A DNA stretch of 64,000 nucleotides, from assembly GCA_035380245.1 (NCBI GenBank), contig DAOSXA010000001.1, positions 186,001 to 250,000 on the forward strand. Direction: 5' to 3'. Each line of letters starts with the position of its first letter. Position 1 is the stretch's first letter. Under the pieces are notes generated by a model that was not told the origin of the DNA, made no database searches, and saw nothing but the letters and a program-made list of their open reading frames with translations. Shown here one piece after another: positions 1 through 8,820 of the stretch. A program made the translations under genes and the position numbers. This stretch comes from Candidatus Zixiibacteriota bacterium (GTDB taxonomy: Bacteria > Zixibacteria > MSB-5A5 > GN15 > FEB-12).

Positions 1-216
1 GCGCGAGGCAACATTGCGAACCAGCGGCAGGTATTTTTCGAGTAGTTGCTGGCGCATTTCCTCGGAACGGCATTTCTGATAGCGGGACCAATCCCGTTCA
101 GTGACTTCCCACTTGCGAGATTTCCTGGCCCTGGCGGTCACAGCCGTTTGAGCCATCTGGGTCATATCGGCATCAGCCGGGTGTTTTCTGGTCGTCGATT
201 TTTGCATCGTAGCCAT
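1..216 (-). CDS. fliA: RNA polymerase sigma-28 factor FliA, N-terminal part (cut by window edge)
   Basis: An open frame of 72 codons runs from an ATG at 214-216 to the window edge. Its last visible residues, LLEKYLPLVRNVASR, match the start of region 2 of sigma-70-family factors of the FliA/WhiG type. FliA directs transcription of late flagellar genes in other bacteria. It starts 7 bases after the flhG stop codon, with AAGGGA about 10 bases before the ATG, so it is very likely the next gene of the flagellar operon; flhG-fliA is the usual order. A second ATG three codons in is a possible alternative start. The first 40 or so residues are basic and Thr/Ala-rich and look like a lineage-specific extension. 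The rest of the gene is outside the window. Confidence 0.82.
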   Translation of the reverse strand, partial: MATMQKSTTRKHPADADMTQMAQTAVTARARKSRKWEVTERDWSRYQKCRSEEMRQQLLEKYLPLVRNVASR

Positions 217-223
217 TTGATTG

Positions 224-1084
224 CTATTCCCTTGTATCGGCCTTTATCGTTAAGCCATTGATTCTTTTTCTGTTTGAAAGCCGCGTCCCGGTCGGAGTTA
301 TCCCGAAATCGGTCAGCAGCCGGGCGGCGAGTTCATCGAACGCATATAGCGCATCGCTGGGCTGATCCAGCCCTGCCAGGGTGGTCTGACCGGCTACGCT
401 CCGGCGTACTGATTCATCCTCCGGCAAAAAGCCCACGGTTTGCGGGGAAACGCCGAGGAACCGCTCGGAAAGCGCTGAGAACTTGCGGATGATATATTCA
501 GCCTCTTCGACCCCTTCGGTCCGATTGACCAACAGGCGGCAGTCAAGGCGGGGATTGCTGCGTTTGAGAAACTTGAACAGACCGTAACAATCGCTGATAG
601 AGGAAAGCTCCGGTACCAGCAGCAACAGGTTCAAATCTGAAGTATGGGCGGCCATAATGGCGGTTTGAGTAACACCGGAAGAATGGTCGACCAGGATGAA
701 ATCGTAATCAACAGCCTGTTTGAGCAGGTTGCGTATCAGGCGACGGGAAGCGGTTTCATCTTCAGGATCCAGATTTTCACTGTTGCGGAATCCTCCCAAT
801 AAGTCCCAACCCGGCTTGATTCGGTATACCGCTTCTTTAAGGCTCAGGCTTCGATCGGCGAACTCGCCCAAACCGAAATCGCAGGTTGCCTTGGCGAGAA
901 CATGCAGATTGCCGCTGTAAAGGTCACCGTCGACCATCAGGACGCGGAGCCCCCGAGCAGCCAGCCGGTCAGCCAGATTGAACGTTACAACAGTCTTGCC
1001 TACGCCGTTCTTACCGGACAGAATGGAAATCACCACGGCAGCACGGCCATGTTCCGGGGCGCGGGTGAAAGTCTGCTTAAACAA
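224..1084 (-). CDS. flhG: Flagellar number regulator FlhG (MinD-like ATPase)
   Basis: A 286-residue protein of the MinD/ParA P-loop ATPase family. In other bacteria FlhG works with FlhF to set flagellar number and position at the inner membrane. The deviant Walker A is at residues 24-31 (GKNGVGKT), where the usual second Gly of KGGVGKT is Asn. The switch region VDGDLYSGNLH and the later ILVDHSSG motif also fit. The C-terminus has a basic helix (about 268-286) that could serve for membrane or protein contact. The start codon overlaps the end of flhF by 8 bases, which suggests translational coupling. Placement after flhF and before fliA separates it from chromosomal MinD or ParA. Confidence 0.9.
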   Translation of the reverse strand: MFKQTFTRAPEHGRAAVVISILSGKNGVGKTVVTFNLADRLAARGLRVLMVDGDLYSGNLHVLAKATCDFGLGEFADRSLSLKEAVYRIKPGWDLLGGFRNSENLDPEDETASRRLIRNLLKQAVDYDFILVDHSSGVTQTAIMAAHTSDLNLLLLVPELSSISDCYGLFKFLKRSNPRLDCRLLVNRTEGVEEAEYIIRKFSALSERFLGVSPQTVGFLPEDESVRRSVAGQTTLAGLDQPSDALYAFDELAARLLTDFGITPTGTRLSNRKRINGLTIKADTRE

Positions 1085-2279
1085 GGAACGCCTCCACCTG
1101 CAACAGGTTACGAATCATCCGATCCGGATCGGGCGTCTTGATCTCGCCGATACCGGAAGGAGATTCGGTAATGAAACCGATCGGACATCCGGAGGCTTCG
1201 GCCGCAGCAATAGCGGTACCGCAGAGATCGGTCAGATCAAGCATCGTAACAACGACATTGGTAGGCTCAAAAACGGCGGCATTACGAGCCAGATGCGGGA
1301 TATCACTCGACCGGGTAAGGGCGGAATAAACCGCCAGCACGTGCGTCGGATCGAGCGAGCGAGCCTGTTCCACCAAACGTTCCAGTCGATCAGGATCGCC
1401 CGGCAACGCAGGAGAATCGATCAGGGTGATGCTGTCCGGATTGAGATAGAGGTCTTTATCCTGAGACTGGACATCGACTACATCGGCGCCGAGGATACGA
1501 CCGTATCCGGCGATCTCGTCGAAGGCAGCCATTTTAACCGTATCGAGGGTAATCAAACTGACCGGCAGCTTCTGCAGCATGATCAATTGAGCGGCCAGTT
1601 TGGCTACGACGCTGGACTTGCCGGCGCCGGCAGGCCCGACGAACAGAACGCGATCACCGGGCGCAAACGGCATTGACGGAGCCATCAGGCAGGCGGTCTC
1701 TTCTACCAGTATGGAGCGCGTCACCGCCGTCAGGTCATCGCCGATTTTAGCTGAGCGATTGGCCTTTTCAATCAAGCGCTGAATAAATGGTTTCGGGAAA
1801 TCGGCGTCGCGCAGGGTTTGTTCAATGACATAAAAACCATCACGACGCTCGCGTTCGATACGCTGTTCGACCGATGTTTTATCAATCCCGGCAATCCGAT
1901 TGTTTGTCTTGTTCTCGCGGGGCGTTTCAGCATATTCATCTTCCGGTACAACGTCGGTATCTTCTTCATCCATCACGGCCGTGGCCGTCGCGGCGGACCC
2001 AGCTTGCTCAGCCAGTTCCAAAGCTGCCGCCAGGGCATCAGGACGGTTATCATCGAATACGCTGTCGATCACCGTCCCCACCGGTGAGGTCAAAAGCAGA
2101 GTTGACTGCTCGACTGTGGGATTTTCCAGGCAGGCGGTTATTTCAACCGACAGACGACCGCCGCTGCCGGTAATTTGCCGTGTCTTCAGCACGATCGCCT
2201 CACCGCCCATTTGTTCGCGCACCCGCTTGAGAGCGGCGCTCGAAGAACGTTCTACGAAAGACTTAATGATCATCGTCAA
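1077..2279 (-). CDS. flhF: Flagellar biosynthesis GTPase FlhF (SRP-like)
   Basis: A 400-residue SRP-type GTPase. FlhF recruits early flagellar components to the site of assembly. The N-terminal B domain (about 1-60, MIIKSFVERSSSAALKRV...) is followed by an acidic linker and the NG domain. G1 is GPAGAGKSS, and the segment LDTVKMAAFDEIAGYGRILG is the FlhF counterpart of the insertion box. G3 reads DSPALPGD instead of DTAG, and G4 reads TMLD instead of TKLD. The closing GQ-type motif is not recognisable, so nucleotide binding may be altered. The gene overlaps flhA by 17 bases and flhG by 8. A second ATG two codons in is an equally good start. Confidence 0.9.
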   Translation of the reverse strand: MTMIIKSFVERSSSAALKRVREQMGGEAIVLKTRQITGSGGRLSVEITACLENPTVEQSTLLLTSPVGTVIDSVFDDNRPDALAAALELAEQAGSAATATAVMDEEDTDVVPEDEYAETPRENKTNNRIAGIDKTSVEQRIERERRDGFYVIEQTLRDADFPKPFIQRLIEKANRSAKIGDDLTAVTRSILVEETACLMAPSMPFAPGDRVLFVGPAGAGKSSVVAKLAAQLIMLQKLPVSLITLDTVKMAAFDEIAGYGRILGADVVDVQSQDKDLYLNPDSITLIDSPALPGDPDRLERLVEQARSLDPTHVLAVYSALTRSSDIPHLARNAAVFEPTNVVVTMLDLTDLCGTAIAAAEASGCPIGFITESPSGIGEIKTPDPDRMIRNLLQVEAFLV

Positions 2280-4353
2280 ACCTCACGACTCCGGTGGAGA
2301 TCAATTCGACATCCGGCATGATTTCGTTGTAGGAGACCACGGCCAGACTGGATACCCGGGCTTCAACCAGGCGGCGCAACGCCAGCCTGACGTTCGGCGA
2401 GGTAATGCAAATCGGGGTATGACCTTCGGTTTGCATTTTCTCCGTCTGCTTCTCGATTTTGCCCAGCAGGCGATCGGTCAGCGACGGGTCCATGACCAGC
2501 ATGAGCCCCTGTTTGGTATTCTGGACCGATTCGGAGAGTTTCTGCTCGACGGCCGGGTCTATGGTGAAGACATGGATGCGATTGTTTTTATCGCGGTACA
2601 TGTCGGTTATTTGGCGACGCAGATTCATGCGGACGTACTCGGCGAGGACATCAGGCTCCTTAGTCGCGCCGATGTAATCGGAAACCGTCTCGATTATGGA
2701 TCCGAGATCGCGGATAGAAACACGTTCACTCAATAGCGACTGGAGAACTTTCTGGAGGTTGCCGAGCGAAACGACGTCGGGAATGGTCGAATCGACCAGG
2801 GCCGGAGAATCCTGCTTGAGATTATCAACCAGGCGCTGGACATCCTGACGGCTCATGATTTCCGGCGCAGCGGTACGAATGATTTCGGTCAGATGAGTCG
2901 CCAGTACGGCTGTCGGTTCCACCACGGTGTAATTCTTGGCCTCGGCGATTTCCTTGAGATTCGGAATGATCCAGGTTGCCTTGAGCTTGAAAGCCGGTTC
3001 GACGGCACTGAAGCCCTCGATCTTGTCGTCGACAAAACCGGGATTAATAGCCAGGAGGTGATCAATCATCAGTTCGTACTTGTCAACGGTAACTCCCTTG
3101 ACCTTGATGCGATACTCATTCGGCTTAAGTTGAACATTATCACGGATACGCACCGGCGGCACGATGATGCCGAGTTCTGAAGCCAACTGTTTACGGATCG
3201 CCCCCACGCGCTTGAGCAGATCGCCTCCCTGTTTGGCGTCGACCAGCGGGATTAAACCATAGCCAATTTCCAGACTGAGAGTGTCGACTTTGAGGAGATC
3301 CTCGGCACGCGGTTCCGGCGGGGTTGCATTCTGCTGAGCCTGCTGACTTTCACGAACCCGTTCCACCCGCTGCTGTTTCTTCTGAGCCTGATTAGTGAAA
3401 TAACCGGCCACTCCGGCAAGAGCACCCAGCAATACGAAGGTCATGGTGGGCATGCCGGGAACAAAACCGAAAACCACCAGAACTCCGGCAGCCACCATGA
3501 TGGCACGAGGTTGGCGGGTCAACTGACCTGACATATCCTTGCCCATGTTGCCGGAGGCCGCCGAGCGAGTGACGATGATACCGGACGCGGTTGAAATCAG
3601 CAGAGCCGGGATCTGTGTAACGAGACCGTCACCAATCGACAGCAACGAATAGGTCCGGAGAGCTTCCGGCAACGTCATGCCGGATTGAACGATACCGATG
3701 ATAAAACCACCGATGATGTTGATAACGGTGATCAGAATACCGGCGATGGCATCACCCCGGACGAACTTGGAAGCACCGTCCATAGCACCGTAGAAATCGG
3801 CCTCACGCGCTATATCCTCGCGGCGACGGCGGGCTTCCTGCTCGGTGATAATGCCGGCATTGAGATCGGCATCGATAGCCATCTGCTTGCCGGGCATGGC
3901 ATCCAAAGTGAAACGAGCGGCCACTTCCGAGATACGAGTGGCGCCCTTGGTAATTACAACGAACTGGATAATGACCAGGATGACAAAGACAATGAAACCT
4001 ACGACATAGTTACCCTGGACCACGAAATTACCGAAGGAGTTGATCACGTCACCGGCGAACGCCTGTCCGAGGATCAGGCGGGTCGAGGCAACGTTGAGGG
4101 AGAGCCGCATCAGGGTGACAATCAGAAGCATGCCGGGGAACACCGACAAATCCAGCGGCCGGGTGATATAGAGTGTGGTCAGCAACACCACCAGTGAAAA
4201 GGTGATGTTGAAGGCTAAGGCGAAATCCAGCATTACGGTCGGGATCGGAATGATCAGGACGCCGATGATGGCAACCACACCCATAGCCAGCACGATATCC
4301 GACCGGTTGTTCAGGATTTGCATAACTGATTGTTGTCCGGGTTGCTCAGCCAT
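2263..4353 (-). CDS. flhA: Flagellar export gate protein FlhA
   Basis: A 696-residue inner-membrane component of the flagellar type III export gate, of normal family length. The first half (about 20-330) is a block of eight hydrophobic segments. It includes the conserved FHIPEP-family loop with GKQMAIDADLNAG and the following READFYGAMDGASKFVRGDA. The second half is the soluble domain that docks export chaperone-substrate complexes. Start ATG at 4351-4353 lies one base after the flhB stop, so translation is probably coupled. Nothing unusual is seen. Confidence 0.96.
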   Translation of the reverse strand: MAEQPGQQSVMQILNNRSDIVLAMGVVAIIGVLIIPIPTVMLDFALAFNITFSLVVLLTTLYITRPLDLSVFPGMLLIVTLMRLSLNVASTRLILGQAFAGDVINSFGNFVVQGNYVVGFIVFVILVIIQFVVITKGATRISEVAARFTLDAMPGKQMAIDADLNAGIITEQEARRRREDIAREADFYGAMDGASKFVRGDAIAGILITVINIIGGFIIGIVQSGMTLPEALRTYSLLSIGDGLVTQIPALLISTASGIIVTRSAASGNMGKDMSGQLTRQPRAIMVAAGVLVVFGFVPGMPTMTFVLLGALAGVAGYFTNQAQKKQQRVERVRESQQAQQNATPPEPRAEDLLKVDTLSLEIGYGLIPLVDAKQGGDLLKRVGAIRKQLASELGIIVPPVRIRDNVQLKPNEYRIKVKGVTVDKYELMIDHLLAINPGFVDDKIEGFSAVEPAFKLKATWIIPNLKEIAEAKNYTVVEPTAVLATHLTEIIRTAAPEIMSRQDVQRLVDNLKQDSPALVDSTIPDVVSLGNLQKVLQSLLSERVSIRDLGSIIETVSDYIGATKEPDVLAEYVRMNLRRQITDMYRDKNNRIHVFTIDPAVEQKLSESVQNTKQGLMLVMDPSLTDRLLGKIEKQTEKMQTEGHTPICITSPNVRLALRRLVEARVSSLAVVSYNEIMPDVELISTGVVRFDDDH

Positions 4354-4354
4354 G

Positions 4355-5425
4355 TTACCTGACTACCTTCTTTTTGAGGCGATAGACATAAGCCAGCAAC
4401 TCAGCCACAGCCTTGAACAGCTTCTCAGGCACGACCTCGCCGATCTCGCACAACTTGAACAGGGAACGAGCCAGCGGTTTATCCTCGATAACCGGGATGT
4501 TATGCTGACGAGCTATTTCCTTGATGCGCTGAGCCACGAGGCGCGCGCCTTTGGCGACAACCATCGGGGCGGACATTTCTTCGGGATCGTATTTTAGAGC
4601 TACCGCCAGATGGGTAGGGTTGGTTACCACGACATCGGCTTGCGGCACCGTCCGCATCATGCGCTGGCGAGCCATCTGGCGTTGAATCTGACGTACACGA
4701 GACTTGAGCTGCGGGGAACCCTCAGTCTCTTTATGCTCTTCCTTCAGTTCCTGTTTGGACATCCGGATTGATTTCTCGAACTCGTATTTCTGGTAAGCGT
4801 AGTCGAGTACGGCTATCACGACCATGATGCCGCCGACCTTGAGACCAAGCATTATGGCCAGCTTGCCCATGGCCGAAGCGAGTTGAGCCACGGTCATATC
4901 GGGAAGCAGGAAAAATGATTCAAACTCACCATCGATCGCCTTGTAGGCCACGATGCCGACAATCGTCAGCTTGATCAGATCGCGGCCGAGTTGGACGACG
5001 GAACGAGCCGAGAATAAACGCTTGAAGCCCTTGACCAGGTCTAATTTTTCGAATTTCGGTTCGAGCGACTTGGGCGTGATGCGGAAACCGACCTGCACGA
5101 CGTTCGCTACCAGCGCCACTATCACTACCACTGTGAGAACCGGCGCCATTATGGTAAAGAAGCGAATCACGTATTGGCTGAAAACCGTGGCAAAAGTCGG
5201 GTCAGAGGCGGCGATAGTCGCCGCATTAGCCATGGTATACCTCATGAGCATCTGAGCCTGAGCAGCCATATACGGACCGAGGGCATACAGAGTCAGGAAA
5301 CCGAAAATCAACATCGCGGCGGCGTTAACCTCCTGCGATTTGAGAACACGACCTTCCTCGCGGACTTTCTGGCGCCGCCTGTTAGTCGCTTTTTCAGTTC
5401 TTTCCTGGAAACTCTCGTCGGCCAT
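4355..5425 (-). CDS. flhB: Flagellar export switch protein FlhB
   Basis: A 356-residue export-gate component that switches secretion from rod/hook to filament substrates. It has a basic N-terminus (ERTEKATNRRRQKVREEG), four membrane segments (about 30-210), and a cytoplasmic domain with the autocleavage motif NPTH followed by LAVAL, where the family cleaves between Asn and Pro. The C-terminal LAYVYRLKKK is typical. It begins 6 bases after fliR. The hook-length protein FliK encoded upstream in this operon is its expected partner. Confidence 0.96.
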   Translation of the reverse strand: MADESFQERTEKATNRRRQKVREEGRVLKSQEVNAAAMLIFGFLTLYALGPYMAAQAQMLMRYTMANAATIAASDPTFATVFSQYVIRFFTIMAPVLTVVVIVALVANVVQVGFRITPKSLEPKFEKLDLVKGFKRLFSARSVVQLGRDLIKLTIVGIVAYKAIDGEFESFFLLPDMTVAQLASAMGKLAIMLGLKVGGIMVVIAVLDYAYQKYEFEKSIRMSKQELKEEHKETEGSPQLKSRVRQIQRQMARQRMMRTVPQADVVVTNPTHLAVALKYDPEEMSAPMVVAKGARLVAQRIKEIARQHNIPVIEDKPLARSLFKLCEIGEVVPEKLFKAVAELLAYVYRLKKKVVR

Positions 5426-5431
5426 GTACGG

Positions 5432-6220
5432 CTACGCCTCCCCAAGAGCATGGAAAATGATGAACATCTGCCGGTCGAGATAAGCGGTCGACTGCTTCAG
5501 CACGTAGGCAAAAATCGGCAGCGACATACCCATCACTAAGAGACCGGCAGCAATCTTGATCGGGAAACCGACAAAGAACACGTTCATGGTCGGCATCGTC
5601 TTGGCAATCGTGCCCAGGGCGACATCGGTCAGGAACAGCGTGATCATTACCGGTGCGGCAATTTTCAATCCGATTACGAATAGATAAGCAGTGTACTTGA
5701 TCACCATTTCGCCGACAGCCGCCCCCTGCCCCATGCCGCCGGGCGGGATAACCGTATAGCTGTTGGCCAAGGCCGAGACCACCAGGTGATGACCGTCAAT
5801 GGTCAGAAATATCAGCACAGCCAGGAGATTCCAGAACCGACCGAGAATGGATACCTGATTGGAGAGGTTCTTGTCATAAACGGTCACGATGGCAAAACCC
5901 ATCTGATAACCGGCTATGGAACCGGCCGTAAAAACGCCGATGAACAACAGCTTGAAAATCAAGCCGATGATCAAACCGATCAGGAGTTCCTTAACGGCAA
6001 GCCCGGCCAACTGCCAGACCGACCCGGCCACCGGAACAGCCTGTGTCGAGAGCGATGACATCAGAAGCATCGACAGCAGAATCAACAATCCGGCTTTGAC
6101 CAATCTCGGAATCTGACGCTCGCCCAGAACCGGAGCGATGACGAACAACCCACTGGCTCTCATGATCACCAGAAGCAGTAGTTGCAGTTTATCGGACCCG
6201 TAGTTTATGAACTCAAACAA
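5432..6220 (-). CDS. fliR: Flagellar export apparatus protein FliR
   Basis: A polytopic membrane component of the flagellar type III export gate, with family motifs such as VIMRASGLFVIAPVLGERQIPR near the start. An ATG at 6320-6322 would give 296 residues, longer than most FliR proteins. I prefer the in-frame TTG at 6218-6220, which gives 262 residues, the usual length. It is preceded by GGGA at a spacing of 7, and the first membrane segment follows directly. The longer frame would also run through a sigma-54-like site at 6262-6280. Between fliQ and fliR is a gap of about 250 bases holding a terminator-like hairpin, so fliR may begin a second transcription unit (fliR-flhB-flhA-flhF-flhG-fliA). 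Confidence 0.88.
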   Translation of the reverse strand: MFEFINYGSDKLQLLLLVIMRASGLFVIAPVLGERQIPRLVKAGLLILLSMLLMSSLSTQAVPVAGSVWQLAGLAVKELLIGLIIGLIFKLLFIGVFTAGSIAGYQMGFAIVTVYDKNLSNQVSILGRFWNLLAVLIFLTIDGHHLVVSALANSYTVIPPGGMGQGAAVGEMVIKYTAYLFVIGLKIAAPVMITLFLTDVALGTIAKTMPTMNVFFVGFPIKIAAGLLVMGMSLPIFAYVLKQSTAYLDRQMFIIFHALGEA

Positions 6221-6261
6221 GGCTGTATCCCATACACTTGTGGTTACTCGGTCAAACTGTA

Positions 6262-6280
6262 TTTCAAACCCTGTGCCAAT
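6262..6280 (-). promoter_or_regulatory. Weak sigma-54-like -24/-12 site before fliR
   Basis: On the minus strand the sequence TTGGCACAGGGTTTGAAAT has a perfect -24 half (TGGCAC) and TTGA instead of TTGC in the -12 half. The spacing is right: ten bases lie between the GG and the -12 dinucleotide. Initiation would fall near 6250, about 30 bases before the preferred TTG start of fliR. The loss of the C in the -12 GC weakens the call. Confidence 0.35.
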
Positions 6281-6416
6281 CTGAAACGCACTATTATCCC
6301 GCGGTAATCCCCAATGATTCAATCGCTTACGAGATCGTTAAAATTAACCGAGAAATTGATCGGTCTGTTTTTGGAAGAATTCTCAGGTTATGCTGGGAAC
6401 GTTTTGACCAGTGAGC

Positions 6417-6450
6417 AAAAAAGAGACAGCAACCGGCCGGTACGGCCGGT
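6417..6450 (-). terminator. Terminator-like hairpin between fliQ and fliR
   Basis: A perfect 7-bp GC stem (ACCGGCC/GGCCGGT, 6432-6450, 5-base loop) is followed on the minus strand by a T-rich run ending in TTTTTT (6422-6417), about nine bases after the stem. The offset T-tract makes it a weak or partial terminator. It lies inside an otherwise tight flagellar operon. Confidence 0.5.
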
Positions 6451-6468
6451 CGTTAACTAAAATTGGGG

Positions 6469-6738
6469 CTATCCGACAAGGGTTGGAATCAACTCGAAGA
6501 TATGGCGGGTGAAATCGGTCGCCATGTTGATCATCCAGGGAAGGAAAATCAACAGAGCCGTAGCCACGGCCAGGATTTTGGGGACAAATGTCAGGGTCAT
6601 TTCCTGAATCTGGGTAATGGCCTGGAACAAGGCTATCAGAACGCCGACCACAAGTCCGAAAAGGAGCATCGGTCCGGCAATCATAACCGTCAACATGAGG
6701 GCTTCACGCCCGATACTTACAACCATTTGCGGTGTCAT
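6469..6738 (-). CDS. fliQ: Flagellar export apparatus protein FliQ
   Basis: An 89-residue protein with two hydrophobic segments (about 15-40 and 50-75), which is the size and form of FliQ, a small subunit of the export gate. The start MTPQMVVSIGREALM is chosen because it matches the family N-terminus and because GGAGAGAGG lies directly upstream. The open frame extends 24 codons further upstream, but that part is basic, not FliQ-like, and overlaps fliP. It sits 19 bases after fliP. Confidence 0.92.
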   Translation of the reverse strand: MTPQMVVSIGREALMLTVMIAGPMLLFGLVVGVLIALFQAITQIQEMTLTFVPKILAVATALLIFLPWMINMATDFTRHIFELIPTLVG

Positions 6739-6757
6739 GTTTGACCTCTCTCCTTCT

Positions 6758-7510
6758 TCACATGTGGAACGATTCGACCAGCGACTTGACCAGCAGATAC
6801 CAGCCGTCAACCAGGACGAACAACAGGATTTTAAACGGTAAAGATACGATTACAGGCGGCAGCATCATCATACCCATGGACATGAGTACTGAAGCCACAA
6901 CCATGTCGATCACCAGAAACGGGATGAACAGAACGAAAGCAATCTGGAACGCAGTCCGCAGCTCCGAGATCACGAATCCGGGCACGAGCACTTCAAGCGG
7001 AACATCAGCGGCGGTCTCGGGACGTTCGAGCTTGGCAACATTGACGAACAGGGCAAGATCTTTTTCGCGCGTCTGGGCCAGCATAAACTTTTTAAATGGA
7101 TCGACCGCCCGATCGAACGCCTCTTCCTTGCTGATCTGATCCTCCATGAACGGTTTGATACCGTTGTTGTAGGCATCACCGATAATCGGCGACATGATGA
7201 AGAAGGTCAGAATCAGAGCCAGCGACACCAGCAACTGGTTCGGCGGCATTTGTTGAATCCCCATAGCCTGACGCAGAAATGCCAGCACTACCACAATTCT
7301 GATAAACGATGTGATCATTATCAGGATCGACGGCGCGAGGGCCAGCACGGTCATGAGGATAACTATCTGGAGAGTAGTGGAAAGGCTGTCGGAGTCTTCG
7401 GCCTTACCGACCTCGACCGAGACACTCGGGAGTGTTTGAGGAGAAGCGCTGCTCGGAACCAGCATAAGAGCCAGCAGTACGAGCATAGATGTGGTGATCA
7501 GTTTTTTCAT
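6758..7510 (-). CDS. fliP: Flagellar export apparatus protein FliP
   Basis: A 250-residue core subunit of the export gate. It has a cleavable-type signal peptide (about 1-23, KKLITTSMLVLLALMLVPSSASP) as is usual for FliP. The membrane core carries family motifs IVVVLAFLRQAMGIQQMPPNQ and the C-terminal MSMGMMMLPPVIVSLPFKILLFVLVDGW. It lies between fliO and fliQ. The 85-base gap after fliO holds two short inverted repeats whose role is unknown. Confidence 0.96.
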   Translation of the reverse strand: MKKLITTSMLVLLALMLVPSSASPQTLPSVSVEVGKAEDSDSLSTTLQIVILMTVLALAPSILIMITSFIRIVVVLAFLRQAMGIQQMPPNQLLVSLALILTFFIMSPIIGDAYNNGIKPFMEDQISKEEAFDRAVDPFKKFMLAQTREKDLALFVNVAKLERPETAADVPLEVLVPGFVISELRTAFQIAFVLFIPFLVIDMVVASVLMSMGMMMLPPVIVSLPFKILLFVLVDGWYLLVKSLVESFHM

Positions 7511-7595
7511 GTCCTATATCTTCTCCGCAGGATTCGCAACATCCATATTGCGAACACCGCCCTGCGGTGATCCTATTATTCCGACCTGGAAACAG

Positions 7596-8192
7596 TTACG
7601 ATTCCAACGCCGGTTCTTTTCGTTTCAGGCCCATCCTGGCCAGATGCTTTGCCGCTTTTCCGATCAACTGGTCGAATCCCTGCGCGGGCAGAGGTTCTTC
7701 CTTATCGGCCGCCAGCAGCTCGGCGGTTTGGTCTTCATCCAGTTCGATCAGCATCGAGATTTGCGATTCAGTCATTCCAATGAGAACCGCTTTCCCGGCA
7801 ACACGAACGAGGGATATTTGTTTTTTAGGTGCGAGATAGGTGGTTTCAATCACTTCCAGGCTCTTGCCGGAACGATTGCTGCTGAATTTCTTGCCCATCG
7901 TCTTTTTCAGCAACAGCAGACCCAGATAGATGCAGGCGACTACCGCAACCAGGGCGATCCCCATACGCAACAAAGCCGGAGTAACGGACCCGGAGAACTC
8001 CTCGGCCAGAGCCGTGTCACTCTCCTCCGCAACGGCTGATGCCGGCGCTTCAGCGGTCGGGGCAGTCTGCTCAATCGCCGTCACGGCCGCATTACCGGCG
8101 GCTTTACCGTCGCCGACACTTAACAGCGCCAGACCGGCGAAAGCCACACCGAGAATTACCAGCATGGTTTTCCATGAGGTCTTCGGTTTCAT
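7596..8192 (-). CDS. fliO: Flagellar biosynthesis protein FliO
   Basis: A 198-residue protein with an N-terminal signal-like hydrophobic segment (about 7-30), an Ala/Glu-rich periplasmic stretch, a second membrane helix (about 75-98, MGIALVAVVACIYLGLLLLK) and a short cytoplasmic domain with SLEVIETTYLAPKKQISLVRVAGK, the FliO/FliZ family signature. FliO helps assemble the FliP ring. I chose the ATG at 8190-8192 (MKPKTSWKT). It follows the fliN stop by one base, and the 31 upstream codons are simply fliN in another frame. Confidence 0.88.
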   Translation of the reverse strand: MKPKTSWKTMLVILGVAFAGLALLSVGDGKAAGNAAVTAIEQTAPTAEAPASAVAEESDTALAEEFSGSVTPALLRMGIALVAVVACIYLGLLLLKKTMGKKFSSNRSGKSLEVIETTYLAPKKQISLVRVAGKAVLIGMTESQISMLIELDEDQTAELLAADKEEPLPAQGFDQLIGKAAKHLARMGLKRKEPALES

Positions 8193-8193
8193 C

Positions 8194-8817
8194 TTACTGC
8201 TCTCCGAGCGCCCGGAGACGTTCTTCGGGACTGAGCAACTGAGTGATACGAACGCCGAAGTTTTCGTCGATGACGACCACTTCACCGCGAGCCACCACCT
8301 TGTAGTTTACCAGCAGATCAACCGGTTCACCGGCGAGTTTGTTAAGCTCGACCACCGAACCCGGTCCCAGCGCCAGAATATCCTCAATGGTCATCCTGGT
8401 ACGACCCAACTCGATCGAAACCGGTAAATTGACATCAAGAAGCAGATCGATGTTCTGTTTATCATCTTTGTGGGAGGACTCCGTCAACTGCTGAAATTCA
8501 GCCTTGGCTGCGGTGGCGGCGCCGAAGTCAATATCTTCGGGGCGTGCACCGGCGTCATCCTGCGGCAACTCATCAAGCATTGCCAGCATGGCCGCCTCGG
8601 CATCCTCCTCCGAGACATCACCCTTGTTTATCACCGGTCCACGACCGCCTCGCGGCAGATCGTTAAGCAGCGCTTCAGCCTCAGGATCGATGGAATCGTC
8701 ATCGGCCGTGAGATTCGGCGTATCGTTTTCGGAAGCGGCCGCGGCCGCCGACTCATCCTGAGCGACAGCGTCAGCCTGAACTTCTTCCGGGGTTTCCAGT
8801 TTGTTTTCTTCGGTCAT
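8194..8817 (-). CDS. fliN: Flagellar motor switch protein FliN
   Basis: A 207-residue C-ring component. The C-terminal part (about 125-205) is a SpoA domain with the FliN signature LLDVNLPVSIELGRTRMTIEDILALGPGSVVELNKLAGEPVD (quoted in part) and the ending RITQLLSPEERLRALG. The first 110 residues are acidic and Ala-rich with no recognised CheC domain, so it is not a FliY-type protein. It is longer than the common 100-140 residues because of this N-terminal part. The gene lies 3 bases after fliM. Confidence 0.92.
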   Translation of the reverse strand: MTEENKLETPEEVQADAVAQDESAAAAASENDTPNLTADDDSIDPEAEALLNDLPRGGRGPVINKGDVSEEDAEAAMLAMLDELPQDDAGARPEDIDFGAATAAKAEFQQLTESSHKDDKQNIDLLLDVNLPVSIELGRTRMTIEDILALGPGSVVELNKLAGEPVDLLVNYKVVARGEVVVIDENFGVRITQLLSPEERLRALGEQ

Positions 8818-8820
8818 TTC

